Shown: piece after piece, positions 17,533-25,174 of the stretch
Layout: every line of letters begins with the position of its first letter
Position numbering within the stretch: the stretch's first letter is position 1
Assembly (NCBI RefSeq): GCF_026652115.1
Contig: NZ_JAPPSQ010000020.1
Coordinates: 1-64,000 of the forward strand
DNA length: 64,000 nt
Origin: Algoriphagus sp. PAP.12
Lineage (GTDB): Bacteria > Bacteroidota > Bacteroidia > Cytophagales > Cyclobacteriaceae
Direction: 5' to 3'
Notes under the pieces: model-generated
What the model saw: only the letters and a program-made list of their open reading frames with translations
Databases searched by the model: none
Told to the model about the DNA's origin: nothing
Program-made: the position numbers and the translations under genes

Positions 17533-18766
17533 TTTTTCAAGTGTATTCCAAGCAGTCAAAAAAGCAAGCAGACAATTAACCGGCATCAAGGATGAAGCTG
17601 TTCAAAAAGTCCTGTCAGACCTTGCTGATTTGATGGTATTGCAGTCAGATTTTCTTTTGGCAGAAAACCAAAAAGATCTGGATCGCATGGACAAAGAAAA
17701 CCCCATGTATGATCGCCTTCTTTTGACAGAGCAACGAATCAAAGGAATCGCTCAAGAGATGCGTCAGGTTAGTAATTTACCTAGTCCGCTTCAGATTAGA
17801 CTGGAAGAAAAAATGCTTCCAAATGGATTGTTTTTGGAAAAAGTAACCGTTCCCTTGGGTGTGATTGGGATCATCTATGAAGCCAGACCCAATGTGACTT
17901 TTGATGTCTTTTCTTTGGCATTGAAATCAGGGAATGGCTTGATCCTAAAAGGGGGTTCGGATGCAGATGCTTCCAACCAGGCGATCATGACATTGATTCA
18001 TCATATTTTGGAAAAGCATCATCTTCCAAAAGAAGCTTTTTTGCTATTGCCTCCCGATCGTACTGCTACCAAGGCTCTTTTGGAAGCAGTTGATTTTGTA
18101 GATGTTATTATCCCTCGTGGCTCTCAGGGATTGATCAATTTTGTAAGAGAAAACGCCAAAGTTCCTGTAATCGAAACAGGAGCTGGCATTGTACATACCT
18201 ATGTGGATGAATCTGCAGATTTGGAAAAAGCGAAGGCAATCATTCACAATTCCAAAACCCGTAGACCTAGTGTCTGCAATTCACTGGATTGTCTGATTAT
18301 TAACCAAAATAGGCTTTCTGAGCTCAATGAATTGATCCAGCCCCTTTTGAAATCTGGAGTAAAAATCTTTGCAGATGCTCCAGCTTTTGATGCTTTAGCA
18401 CCAAATGATTTAATCTCCGAAGCAGATGATTCTCACTTCGGGACAGAATTCTTAAGTCTTCAATTAGCGATAAAAACAGTTCAGAATCTAGAAGAGGCTT
18501 TGGAACATATTGCGGCCTATTCTTCTAAACATTCCGAAGCAATTGTTTCGGAAAACCAGGAACATATTGACCAATTCATCTTACAAGTGGATGCAGCTGC
18601 TGTTTATGCCAATTCCTCCACTGCATTTACAGATGGAGCTCAGTTTGGATTAGGGGCAGAAATTGGAATCTCCACCCAAAAACTTCACGCTAGAGGACCG
18701 ATGGCACTCAATGAATTGACAAGTTATAAATGGGTGATTAGAGGAAATGGGCAGGTAAGGAATTAA
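17525..18766 (+). CDS. proA: Gamma-glutamyl phosphate reductase
   Basis: Second step of proline synthesis: NADPH-dependent reduction of glutamyl phosphate to the semialdehyde. The 413 residues show GVIGIIYEARPNVT, LKGGSDA, RPSVCNSLDCLI with the catalytic Cys, and AAAVYANSSTAFTDG near the C-terminus. The ATG at 17525 overlaps the proB stop by 8 bases, so the pair is translationally coupled; a TTG six bases upstream is unlikely. The stop overlaps the stop of hisIE on the other strand by four bases. Confidence 0.94.
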   Translation: MSDFSSVFQAVKKASRQLTGIKDEAVQKVLSDLADLMVLQSDFLLAENQKDLDRMDKENPMYDRLLLTEQRIKGIAQEMRQVSNLPSPLQIRLEEKMLPNGLFLEKVTVPLGVIGIIYEARPNVTFDVFSLALKSGNGLILKGGSDADASNQAIMTLIHHILEKHHLPKEAFLLLPPDRTATKALLEAVDFVDVIIPRGSQGLINFVRENAKVPVIETGAGIVHTYVDESADLEKAKAIIHNSKTRRPSVCNSLDCLIINQNRLSELNELIQPLLKSGVKIFADAPAFDALAPNDLISEADDSHFGTEFLSLQLAIKTVQNLEEALEHIAAYSSKHSEAIVSENQEHIDQFILQVDAAAVYANSSTAFTDGAQFGLGAEIGISTQKLHARGPMALNELTSYKWVIRGNGQVRN

Positions 18767-19365
18767 GATTTCTTTGCGTGGCGATCGATCAAAACTTCCA
18801 TCACTTCATCCAATTCATATCCTTTGGCTTCCAATAGCACTAAGTAGTGATACAATAGGTCGGCTGCCTCTCCTAAGAATAACTCTTTGTTGTCATCTTT
18901 GGCCTCAATGACAATCTCTACGGCTTCCTCGCCTACTTTCTGAGCTACCTTATTGATGCCTTTGGCAAAAAGTGAAGCGGTATAAGACTGATCGGATGGA
19001 TTGTTTTTTCGATCCTTGATAATGGATCTCAATTGATCGATAAATCCGGTTTTGGAGCTATTCACTTCGGCAAAACAAGTATCCGCTCCAGTATGACAAA
19101 CAGGTCCTACTGGATTGGCTTTTACCAAAATCGCATCCCCATCACAATCCTCAGACATAGAAACCAACTCCATAAAATTACCGGAGGTCTCCCCTTTGGT
19201 CCACAATCTATTTTTGCTTCTGCTAAAAAATGTCACTTTGCCTGTTTCTTGAGTTTTGGCCAATGCTTCTTCATTCATATAGCCCTGCATCAAGATTTTT
19301 CCACTCAAAGCATCCTGTACAATTGCAGGTACTAAACCATTCATTTTATCGAAATCAATTTTCAT
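18763..19365 (-). CDS. hisI: Bifunctional phosphoribosyl-AMP cyclohydrolase / phosphoribosyl-ATP pyrophosphatase
   Basis: Steps two and three of histidine synthesis. The N-terminal HisI domain (about residues 1-105) has LMQGYMNEEAL, FFSRSKNRLWTKGETSGN and the zinc/active-site CDGDAILV...CHTGADTCF. The C-terminal HisE domain (about 110-200) has GEEAVEIVIEAK and EAADLLYHYLVLL. It is the final gene of the hisH-A-F-IE run, 188 bases after hisF. It converges tail-to-tail on proA with a four-base overlap, so no terminator fits between them. Confidence 0.94.
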   Translation of the reverse strand: MKIDFDKMNGLVPAIVQDALSGKILMQGYMNEEALAKTQETGKVTFFSRSKNRLWTKGETSGNFMELVSMSEDCDGDAILVKANPVGPVCHTGADTCFAEVNSSKTGFIDQLRSIIKDRKNNPSDQSYTASLFAKGINKVAQKVGEEAVEIVIEAKDDNKELFLGEAADLLYHYLVLLEAKGYELDEVMEVLIDRHAKKS

Positions 19366-19553
19366 TATTTCTATTTTTTGAAATACATTAGAAATACACA
19401 GAAATAAAATCTGATTAGTCAGATTGAAATAGAATTACTATTTCGGTTCAATTTATTGAGCAATATTCCTAAAGTATTTTTTTTTGTATTCTCTTGATTT
19501 TACAATTTCAAAAGTCCTGATCAATACCCTCAAGGCATCCCACAACTTAAAGT

Positions 19554-20309
19554 TTATTTTCTAATCACAATCCCTTCTTGGTCCAAATAACTTTTCAATT
19601 CGGGGATCGGAACTTCTTTAAAGTGAAATATACTTGCAGCCAATGCTGCATCAGCTTTTCCAAAGGTAAAGACATCTTTGAAATGAGCCATATTTCCAGC
19701 TCCTCCAGAGGCAATTACTGGAATCGATAAGGCTGAGGAAATCTCAGATGTGATTTCATTGGCAAAGCCAGCCTTGGTTCCATCATGATCCATGGAAGTC
19801 AACAGAATCTCTCCTGCTCCACGATCCGCCACTTCCTTGGCCCAAGCCTGAGTCTGAAGCAGGGTTGGCTTTCGACCTCCATGGGTATGAACATAATCGG
19901 TCCCATCTACATCCCGCGTATCAATGGCTACAACGATACATTGAGAACCAAATTCACGAGCCATTTCATCAATTACTCCTGGATTCTTTACCGCGGAGGA
20001 ATTGATCGAAATCTTATCAGCTCCGGCATTCAGCAAGACTTTCACATCTTCAACTGTTGAAATACCTCCACCCACAGTAAAAGGAATATTGATCGCCTTG
20101 GCTACTTTGGTTACCAACTCTGCCAAAGTCTTTCTCTTGTCAACTGTTGCTGTTATATCCAAAAACACCAACTCATCCGCTCCTTCATCCGAATAAGCTT
20201 TTGCTAACTCCACTGGATCACCTGCATCTCTCAATTGGACAAAATTCACCCCTTTGACAGTTCTACCATCTTTGATATCGAGACAGGGGATTATTCGTTT
20301 GGTTAACAT
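19554..20309 (-). CDS. hisF: Imidazole glycerol phosphate synthase, cyclase subunit
   Basis: Forms a heterodimer with HisH and makes imidazole glycerol phosphate and AICAR. The 251-residue TIM barrel has the catalytic Asp in RIIPCLDIKDGR near residue 11 and the second in VAIDTRDVDG near 130, plus phosphate sites GGGIST and ASGGAG. Standard length. Gaps to hisA and hisIE (about 190 bases each) are long for Bacteroidota his operons. Confidence 0.95.
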   Translation of the reverse strand: MLTKRIIPCLDIKDGRTVKGVNFVQLRDAGDPVELAKAYSDEGADELVFLDITATVDKRKTLAELVTKVAKAINIPFTVGGGISTVEDVKVLLNAGADKISINSSAVKNPGVIDEMAREFGSQCIVVAIDTRDVDGTDYVHTHGGRKPTLLQTQAWAKEVADRGAGEILLTSMDHDGTKAGFANEITSEISSALSIPVIASGGAGNMAHFKDVFTFGKADAALAASIFHFKEVPIPELKSYLDQEGIVIRK

Positions 20310-20364
20310 TTCATTGTATTCAAAACTTCTTTATTCATTATTCGACATTCTAAATTTGGGAAAT

Positions 20365-20493
20365 AAGATTTACGATTTACGAGGCCTAATTTAATACTCG
20401 ACATCCTTCCCATATTTAGCATTTTTTGATGTTGAGAATTGATATTGATGACTGAGGTTCAGTTCAATCTCGTAATTCGTACTTCGTAAATCA
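20365..20493. repeat. Inverted short repeats in the hisF-hisA gap
   Basis: AAGATTTACGATTTACGAGG at 20365-20384 and, inverted, CTCGTAATTCGTACTTCGTA at 20469-20488 bracket the gap. The same motif family recurs at 24116-24147 and 25141-25164 in the trp region. They look like short mobile or recombinogenic repeats inserted between genes of the operon. Confidence 0.6.
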
Positions 20494-20496
20494 TGC

Positions 20497-21213
20497 TTAG
20501 ACGAAAGCTGCCAATTCCTCCAAACTCACTCTTCCTTCGTAGTAAGCTTTTCCAACTATAGCAGCATAGACTCCCGCTTTCTCTAAGTCTTCCAAATCCT
20601 TAACTGAAGAAACTCCTCCACTAGCAATCAATTTCAGGCCCGGTATCTCCTGCAAAATTTCTTTATACAGATCAGTTGAGGGGCCTTGCAAAAGGCCATC
20701 TTTAGCTACGTCCGTGCAGATTACATAACTGATTCCTTTGCTGACATATTCTTTAATAAAAGGAATCAGATCCACAGAAGTTGTTTCTTCCCAGCCTCCT
20801 ACAGCGATCTTTCTGTTCTTGGCATCCGCTCCCAAAATGATCTTTTCAGCTCCATAGTTTTCAATCCAGGACTCGAAAAGAGATCTATTTTTCACTGCAA
20901 TGCTTCCACCCGTGACTTGCTTTGCTCCCAATTCAAATGCCTTTTCAATTTCGGCATCGGCTTGAATTCCTCCACCAAAATCAACGTGAAGAGAGGTTCC
21001 ACTCGCAATTCTCTCCAAAACATCGCCATTGATGATTTTCTTAGCTTTCGCTCCATCCAAATCTACTAGATGCAATCTCTGAATTCCCGCTCCTTCAAAC
21101 CTCTTGGCCATTTCCAAAGGATCATCATGGTATTCTTTTTTACTGGAATAATCACCTTGACTCAGGCGAACACATTTACCTCCGATAAGGTCGATTGCAG
21201 GTATGATTTGCAT
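20497..21213 (-). CDS. hisA: Phosphoribosylformimino-5-aminoimidazole carboxamide ribotide isomerase
   Basis: Histidine synthesis, step four. A 238-residue TIM barrel beginning QIIPAIDLIGGKCVRLSQGDY with the catalytic Asp near residue 8. The second catalytic Asp is in ICTDVAKDGLLQGP near 130, and phosphate sites FGGGI and ASGGVSS are present. The frame is open 15 codons further upstream, but the ATG at 21213 gives the family-standard N-terminus. Confidence 0.95.
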   Translation of the reverse strand: MQIIPAIDLIGGKCVRLSQGDYSSKKEYHDDPLEMAKRFEGAGIQRLHLVDLDGAKAKKIINGDVLERIASGTSLHVDFGGGIQADAEIEKAFELGAKQVTGGSIAVKNRSLFESWIENYGAEKIILGADAKNRKIAVGGWEETTSVDLIPFIKEYVSKGISYVICTDVAKDGLLQGPSTDLYKEILQEIPGLKLIASGGVSSVKDLEDLEKAGVYAAIVGKAYYEGRVSLEELAAFV

Positions 21214-21289
21214 GGTTTGAATTAGAAAATTTCCGAATTGGAAAATTTGATGGAACAACTCCCCCTTTGAAAGGTGAAAGAGGGATTAT

Positions 21290-21886
21290 TTAAATATTAA
21301 GAAAATTAGAAAGCAACTTCTCCCCAACCTCACTGCTTTTCTCTGGGTGAGCCTGAATAGCCCAATAATTATCCCGATTTAAAATGGCAGTGAAATAATG
21401 AATGTAATGTGTCGTGGCAATCGTAGCATCACTCAACTCCGCATAATAGCTGTGCACATAATACACAAAAGGATTTTCTGGCAAGTCTTTGAGTAAAGGG
21501 TTCGATTTCAGGTTTTCCAAGTCGTTCCACCCTACATGAGGAACTTTAAATTCCTGTGAGTTTTCCGGAATGAATTTCTTGACCTTCACTGGAAATATCC
21601 CCAAACATTCGGTATCATTTTCCTCTGAATGCTCACAAAGCAACTGAAGTCCCAAACAAACTCCCAAAAACGGCTGTTTAATATCGCGAATTACTTGATC
21701 CAAGCCTCTTGCTTTGAGGTAACCCATTGCTGTACTGGCCTCTCCCTGTCCAGGAAAAATCACCCGATCGGCAGATTTGATCTCATTGGGATCATCCGTC
21801 AGAATTGGGTGAGCGCCCAGTCTTTCCAATGCGTAGAGAACAGACTGAACATTCCCTGAATTATATTTTATGACTGCTATTTTCAT
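21290..21886 (-). CDS. hisH: Imidazole glycerol phosphate synthase, glutamine amidotransferase subunit
   Basis: Supplies ammonia from glutamine to HisF. The 198-residue class I amidotransferase has FPGQGEAST, the nucleophile elbow GVCLGLQLLCEHSEE (Cys about residue 79), VPHVGWND, YYVHSYYAE and the catalytic QAHPEKS. Start set at the ATG at 21886 (KIAVIKYNSGNVQSV); 25 further upstream codons are open but run through a GGAAGA-rich repeat stretch (21893-21955) and are not family-like. Confidence 0.95.
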   Translation of the reverse strand: MKIAVIKYNSGNVQSVLYALERLGAHPILTDDPNEIKSADRVIFPGQGEASTAMGYLKARGLDQVIRDIKQPFLGVCLGLQLLCEHSEENDTECLGIFPVKVKKFIPENSQEFKVPHVGWNDLENLKSNPLLKDLPENPFVYYVHSYYAELSDATIATTHYIHYFTAILNRDNYWAIQAHPEKSSEVGEKLLSNFLNI

Positions 21887-22016
21887 TGTTTGAAGACGGA
21901 AGAAGGAAGACCGGAGACGGAAGTTAATTGCTTCTATCTTCTGTCTTCCGACTTCGATCAATATTTATTTTTTGATAAATAGATTTATCCCCTTCACATC
22001 CAAACTTCAAAACCTC

Positions 22017-22802
22017 CTACTTCCCACTTCTCAACATTTCCACAAGCACCTTCTCTATTTCAGGCAAGGACTCATACAGTTGCTCATAACTTTCAATCAC
22101 GAAATACTTGTCCTGAAACTTATCTTTCCAATATTCCTGATTCAGAATTCTGCGGACATCATACGGATAATGTGCCGGTTCATTCGAAAGGCTAAATTTA
22201 GTCTCTCCAGCCGAACTGAGTATACCTGCACCGTATATTTTTAACTCTCCTTCTTCACGAATCAATCCAAATTCAATCGTAAACCAATAAATCCTGCTCA
22301 ACAATTGGATGGCCCAAGGATCCTCGATGTGTTTCAAGGCAATTCCAGAAAGCTTTTCCAAAAAATCCACATAAGGCTGATTGGTTAACATTGGCATGTG
22401 AGCAAATGCGTCATGAAACATATCCGGTTCTTCCAGATAATCCAATTGAGACATTTTGCGAAGCCAAGTAGAAGATGGAAATCGCTTGTTATTCAGCAAT
22501 CCAAAGAACAAATCATCATCGATTAATCCAGGAACCACCTGAACAGCCCATCCGGTCGTTTTCTCCAAAACCTGATTCAATTCCTCAAAATTGGCAATTT
22601 CATTTGCCGTAAAACCGACTTTCTCCACACCTTCCAAATAGGCTTTGGAAGCAGCCTTAGGTAGGTTCGGCATTTGTCTTTCAAACAAGATCTTCCAAAC
22701 CTTGAAATCCTCGGGAGTATACTGGTCATACTCCTGCCTCAGATCCTGCAATCGCGGGTCGCTAAAGACCCAGTCTTTTGGTTTTTCCATCATTTGTTTC
22801 AT
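22017..22802 (-). CDS. phhA: Phenylalanine 4-monooxygenase
   Basis: An iron- and tetrahydropterin-dependent enzyme converting phenylalanine to tyrosine. The 261 residues fit bacterial PhhA, which lacks the ACT regulatory domain of animals. Iron ligands are two His in EPDMFHDAFAHMPML (about residues 123-137) and Glu in WFTIEFGLI (about 173-181). It lies between aroF and hisH in the minus-strand amino-acid cluster, with 283 bases of regulatory-looking sequence upstream, so it can serve Tyr synthesis as well as Phe breakdown. Confidence 0.93.
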   Translation of the reverse strand: MKQMMEKPKDWVFSDPRLQDLRQEYDQYTPEDFKVWKILFERQMPNLPKAASKAYLEGVEKVGFTANEIANFEELNQVLEKTTGWAVQVVPGLIDDDLFFGLLNNKRFPSSTWLRKMSQLDYLEEPDMFHDAFAHMPMLTNQPYVDFLEKLSGIALKHIEDPWAIQLLSRIYWFTIEFGLIREEGELKIYGAGILSSAGETKFSLSNEPAHYPYDVRRILNQEYWKDKFQDKYFVIESYEQLYESLPEIEKVLVEMLRSGK

Positions 22803-22857
22803 TGTTATTATTTGGGTTTATATATAAAATCTCTTTTATCGAATTTGTTTGCTCCAA

Positions 22858-22885
22858 CCCTCCAAGGGTTTAAATCCTTGGAGGG
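22858..22885. repeat. Perfect hairpin CCCTCCAAGG in the phhA leader
   Basis: CCCTCCAAGG (22858-22867) pairs with CCTTGGAGGG (22876-22885) over ten bases with an AT loop. There is no T run, so it is not an intrinsic terminator. It lies between the terminator-like hairpin and the phhA start and would be part of the untranslated leader; it looks like a dispersed palindrome. Confidence 0.6.
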
Positions 22886-22905
22886 TAACTGGTATCCTAG
22901 AAACG

Positions 22906-22938
22906 AAAAAGGCCTATTCCGAGATGGAATAGGCCTTT
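22906..22938 (-). terminator. Terminator or attenuator hairpin upstream of phhA
   Basis: GGCCTATTCC and GGAATAGGCC form a perfect 10-base stem (13 with the flanking A/T bases) with a five-base loop, followed on the minus strand by five T. It stands 148 bases after the aroF stop and about 100 before phhA. It may end the aroF transcript or, with the short ORF and antiterminator arm just upstream, act as an attenuator of phhA. Confidence 0.75.
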
Positions 22939-22975
22939 CTAATATTTCTTTCAAAAACATAGTATTCCCATTCCA

Positions 22976-23029
22976 TCATTGGAGATGATAGTAGGAATGG
23001 TGTACAAAAGTTCTTGGTGTTGGATTCAT
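22976..23029 (-). CDS. Candidate 17-residue leader peptide of phhA with adjacent Tyr codons
   Basis: The small frame from ATG 23029 encodes Phe at residue 8 and Tyr-Tyr at 13-14 (FVHHSYYHLQ at the end). Immediately after its stop lies GGAATGGG (22967-22974), which can pair over eight positions (one G-U) with the 5' arm of the terminator hairpin. A ribosome waiting at the Tyr codons would leave this arm free, and one at the stop would cover it. This is a reading of the sequence only; a second overlapping frame from 22979 (with WEYYVF) is also open. Confidence 0.45.
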   Translation of the reverse strand: MNPTPRTFVHHSYYHLQ

Positions 23030-23047
23030 TTTATTTTAATGATGGCT

Positions 23048-23078
23048 CTAATTTACACAGATAAGTCTCTTAGTACAA
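23048..23078 (-). promoter_or_regulatory. Candidate promoter for the phhA leader
   Basis: On the minus strand TTG (23078-23076) stands 20 bases before TAAATTAG (23055-23048), a one-mismatch fit to TAnnTTTG. It begins just after the aroF stop and would start a transcript about 15-20 bases before the candidate leader ORF. Confidence 0.4.
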
Positions 23079-23085
23079 GCCTATT

Positions 23086-24105
23086 TTACAACAATTCAAA
23101 ACCTTTTCTCATTGCAAAGCTTTCTCTGATCCAGGAGATCAATCTTTCGCTTTGGCCAAAGTCCAAAGTTTGCTGTCCATCTGAATAAGCTTTCTCAGGA
23201 ATTTCATGGGATTCGTAAATGATTCCATCTGCTCCTGACATCACTCCTGCCAAGGCCATTTGAGGCACGTAAGCACGAATACCGATGCCATGAGAAGGAT
23301 CCACAATTACAGGTAGATGGGATTTAGCTTTCAATATCGGAATCGCATTCAAATCCAGTGTATTTCTAGATGCCCTTTCATAGGTTCTGATTCCTCTTTC
23401 ACAAAGAATCAATTTTTCATTTCCCCCGGAAAACACATATTCTGCGGACTGCAACAATTCTTCAATGGTTCCGGAAATCCCTCGCTTGATCATTACGGCT
23501 TTATCTACTTTCCCCAATTCATCTAGCAAGTTGAAGTTTTGAGAGTTTCTAGCTCCTACTTGGTACACGTCCACATAAGGATACATTTCTTCGATTTGGG
23601 AAGTCTGCATCACTTCAGTTACGATCTTGATTCCAGCTTCAGAAGCGATATCATGCCATAATTTCAAACCTTCCAGTCCCAACCCACGGAATGCATAAGG
23701 GCTACTTCTCGGCTTAAAGACACCTCCACGCATCATTTTCACTCCGTTTTTCACACAGTGATCAACGACTTTACGGATTTGCTCCTCAGACTCAATCGAA
23801 CACGGCCCCGTGATGATGGCCATTTCTCCATCTTTGATAAAGACATCATCTCCCAAGTCGATTGAAGTTGGTTTCACCTTCCACTTTTTTGAAACCAACT
23901 TGTATTCATCCGAAACAATATGGATATCCTGAATCCCATCCAATTGGCCGATTTGACGGATGTCAAATTCTTTCTTGCCAATCCCGATGATATAGTCCCC
24001 TAACTGGGTTTTTACTTCGGTAGTTTTATAGCCAATTCCATTGACCTTATTGATCAGATTTTCTTTTTGCTTGTCAGAAATATCCGGTTGAAGCTGTATG
24101 ATCAT
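23086..24105 (-). CDS. aroF: 3-deoxy-7-phosphoheptulonate (DAHP) synthase, AroA-beta type with N-terminal regulatory domain
   Basis: First step of aromatic amino acid synthesis: condenses PEP with erythrose-4-phosphate. The N-terminal 65 residues form a ferredoxin-like/ACT-like regulatory domain as in the Thermotoga-type enzyme. The barrel shows GPCSIESEEQI, FKPRSSPYAFRGLG, RGISGTIEE, CERGIRTYE and IVDPSHGIG. Length 339 fits. Its place just after trpA links supply of chorismate to Trp, Phe and Tyr synthesis. No terminator separates it from trpA. Confidence 0.94.
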   Translation of the reverse strand: MIIQLQPDISDKQKENLINKVNGIGYKTTEVKTQLGDYIIGIGKKEFDIRQIGQLDGIQDIHIVSDEYKLVSKKWKVKPTSIDLGDDVFIKDGEMAIITGPCSIESEEQIRKVVDHCVKNGVKMMRGGVFKPRSSPYAFRGLGLEGLKLWHDIASEAGIKIVTEVMQTSQIEEMYPYVDVYQVGARNSQNFNLLDELGKVDKAVMIKRGISGTIEELLQSAEYVFSGGNEKLILCERGIRTYERASRNTLDLNAIPILKAKSHLPVIVDPSHGIGIRAYVPQMALAGVMSGADGIIYESHEIPEKAYSDGQQTLDFGQSERLISWIRESFAMRKGFELL

Positions 24106-24115
24106 GTTAAAATAT

Positions 24116-24147
24116 GAATTACGATTTTTGAATTAAGATTTACGAGG
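24116..24147. repeat. Short repeat in the trpA-aroF gap
   Basis: GAATTACGATTTTTGAATTA followed by AGATTTACGAGG resembles the units flanking the hisF-hisA gap and the one at 25141. It lies in the 96-base gap between trpA and aroF. Confidence 0.5.
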
Positions 24148-24201
24148 TTACTGCAAACAATGATTTGATTTCTGAAGTATGGTTTGCGATAATAGAATTT
24201 T

Positions 24202-24975
24202 TCAATTGATAACAGATCGAATATACCCCTGAACATCCTCTTTCAAGTTTTTGGAATTCTTCAGCACTTTAATAAAAGCCGATCCGATGATGGCTCCATT
24301 ACTATAATTAGAAGCGGTGGTGAATGTTTCAGAATTAGAAATCCCAAAGCCAATCAAACGAGGATTTTTTAGATTCATTTCTCTTACTCTTTCGAAGTAA
24401 TTGATCTGCTCCTCGGAAATTCCACTTTTGGCTCCGGTAATAGAATGGGAAGAAACCATATAGATAAACCCATCGGTATTACCATCAATCTCACGGATTC
24501 GCTTCTCTGATGTTTGTGGAGAGATCAAGAAAGTATTTACCAATCCATAGGATTCAAATAGGGCTTTGTACTCATCCAAATATTCTTGCATAGGAAGATC
24601 TGGCAAGATCAAGCCATCAACCCCTACTTCTTTACATTTCTTACAAAATGCATCCATTCCATATTGCATGATTGGGTTCAAATAGCCCATCAGCACTACT
24701 GGCAAGTGAACTTTAGCCCGAAAACCAACCAATTGTTCGAACAGTTTATTCATGCTCATTCCATTTTGCAAAGCAATCTGGTTGGAATCCTGAATAGTAG
24801 GTCCATCCGCAACAGGATCTGAATAAGGAACTCCGATTTCAATAATATCTGCCCCTCCCGCTTCAATCGCTTCCATAATGGGGACAGTATCCTCTAAGTT
24901 TGGGAAACCTGCAGTGAAGTAAATGGAAAGAACTCGCTCCTTTTTGGTATTAAATAGTGTATGTATCCGGTTCAT
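24202..24975 (-). CDS. trpA: Tryptophan synthase alpha subunit
   Basis: Cleaves indole-3-glycerol phosphate to indole and glyceraldehyde-3-phosphate and passes indole to TrpB. The 257 residues have the catalytic Glu in DIIEIGVPYSDPVADGP (about 40-56) and Asp in the same motif, LMGYLNPI, GLILPDLP, and phosphate-site GFGIS. Slightly short of E. coli (268). The gap from trpB is about 200 bases and contains short inverted repeats, unlike the tight spacing of the rest of the operon. Confidence 0.95.
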   Translation of the reverse strand: MNRIHTLFNTKKERVLSIYFTAGFPNLEDTVPIMEAIEAGGADIIEIGVPYSDPVADGPTIQDSNQIALQNGMSMNKLFEQLVGFRAKVHLPVVLMGYLNPIMQYGMDAFCKKCKEVGVDGLILPDLPMQEYLDEYKALFESYGLVNTFLISPQTSEKRIREIDGNTDGFIYMVSSHSITGAKSGISEEQINYFERVREMNLKNPRLIGFGISNSETFTTASNYSNGAIIGSAFIKVLKNSKNLKEDVQGYIRSVIN

Positions 24976-25036
24976 TTTTTCAGAATTGAAAAATTCAAAA
25001 TTTTAACATTGGAAAATTAACATGGGAGTTGGAAAG

Positions 25037-25164
25037 TGGTGAGGTTTGAATGTTGGAAAGTTGAGTTTATCCAACATCCATCATTCGAAATTAATTTTGC
25101 GATTGATGATCTCTGTAATCCTGATTGGAGTTCCAAAACACCTCGTAAATCGTATTTCGCACTT
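25037..25164. repeat. Short inverted repeats in the trpB-trpA gap
   Basis: ATGTTGGA and TCCAACAT form a hairpin at about 25050-25079, and CCTCGTAAATCGTATTTCGC at 25141-25160 is the inverted version of the short repeat seen at 24116 and 20365. Together they lengthen the trpB-trpA gap to 199 bases. Confidence 0.55.
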
Positions 25165-25174
25165 CCAAAATCTC

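Noticed and set aside
21887..22016. A histidine leader peptide before hisH
   Set aside because: I looked for a run of His codons with a following terminator and found only GGAAGA-rich repeats.
22914..22979. A second small ORF with WEYYVF as the main phhA leader peptide
   Set aside because: It reads through the terminator stem and covers the antiterminator arm, so the simple stalling model does not work with it; kept only as an alternative to the ORF at 22976-23029.
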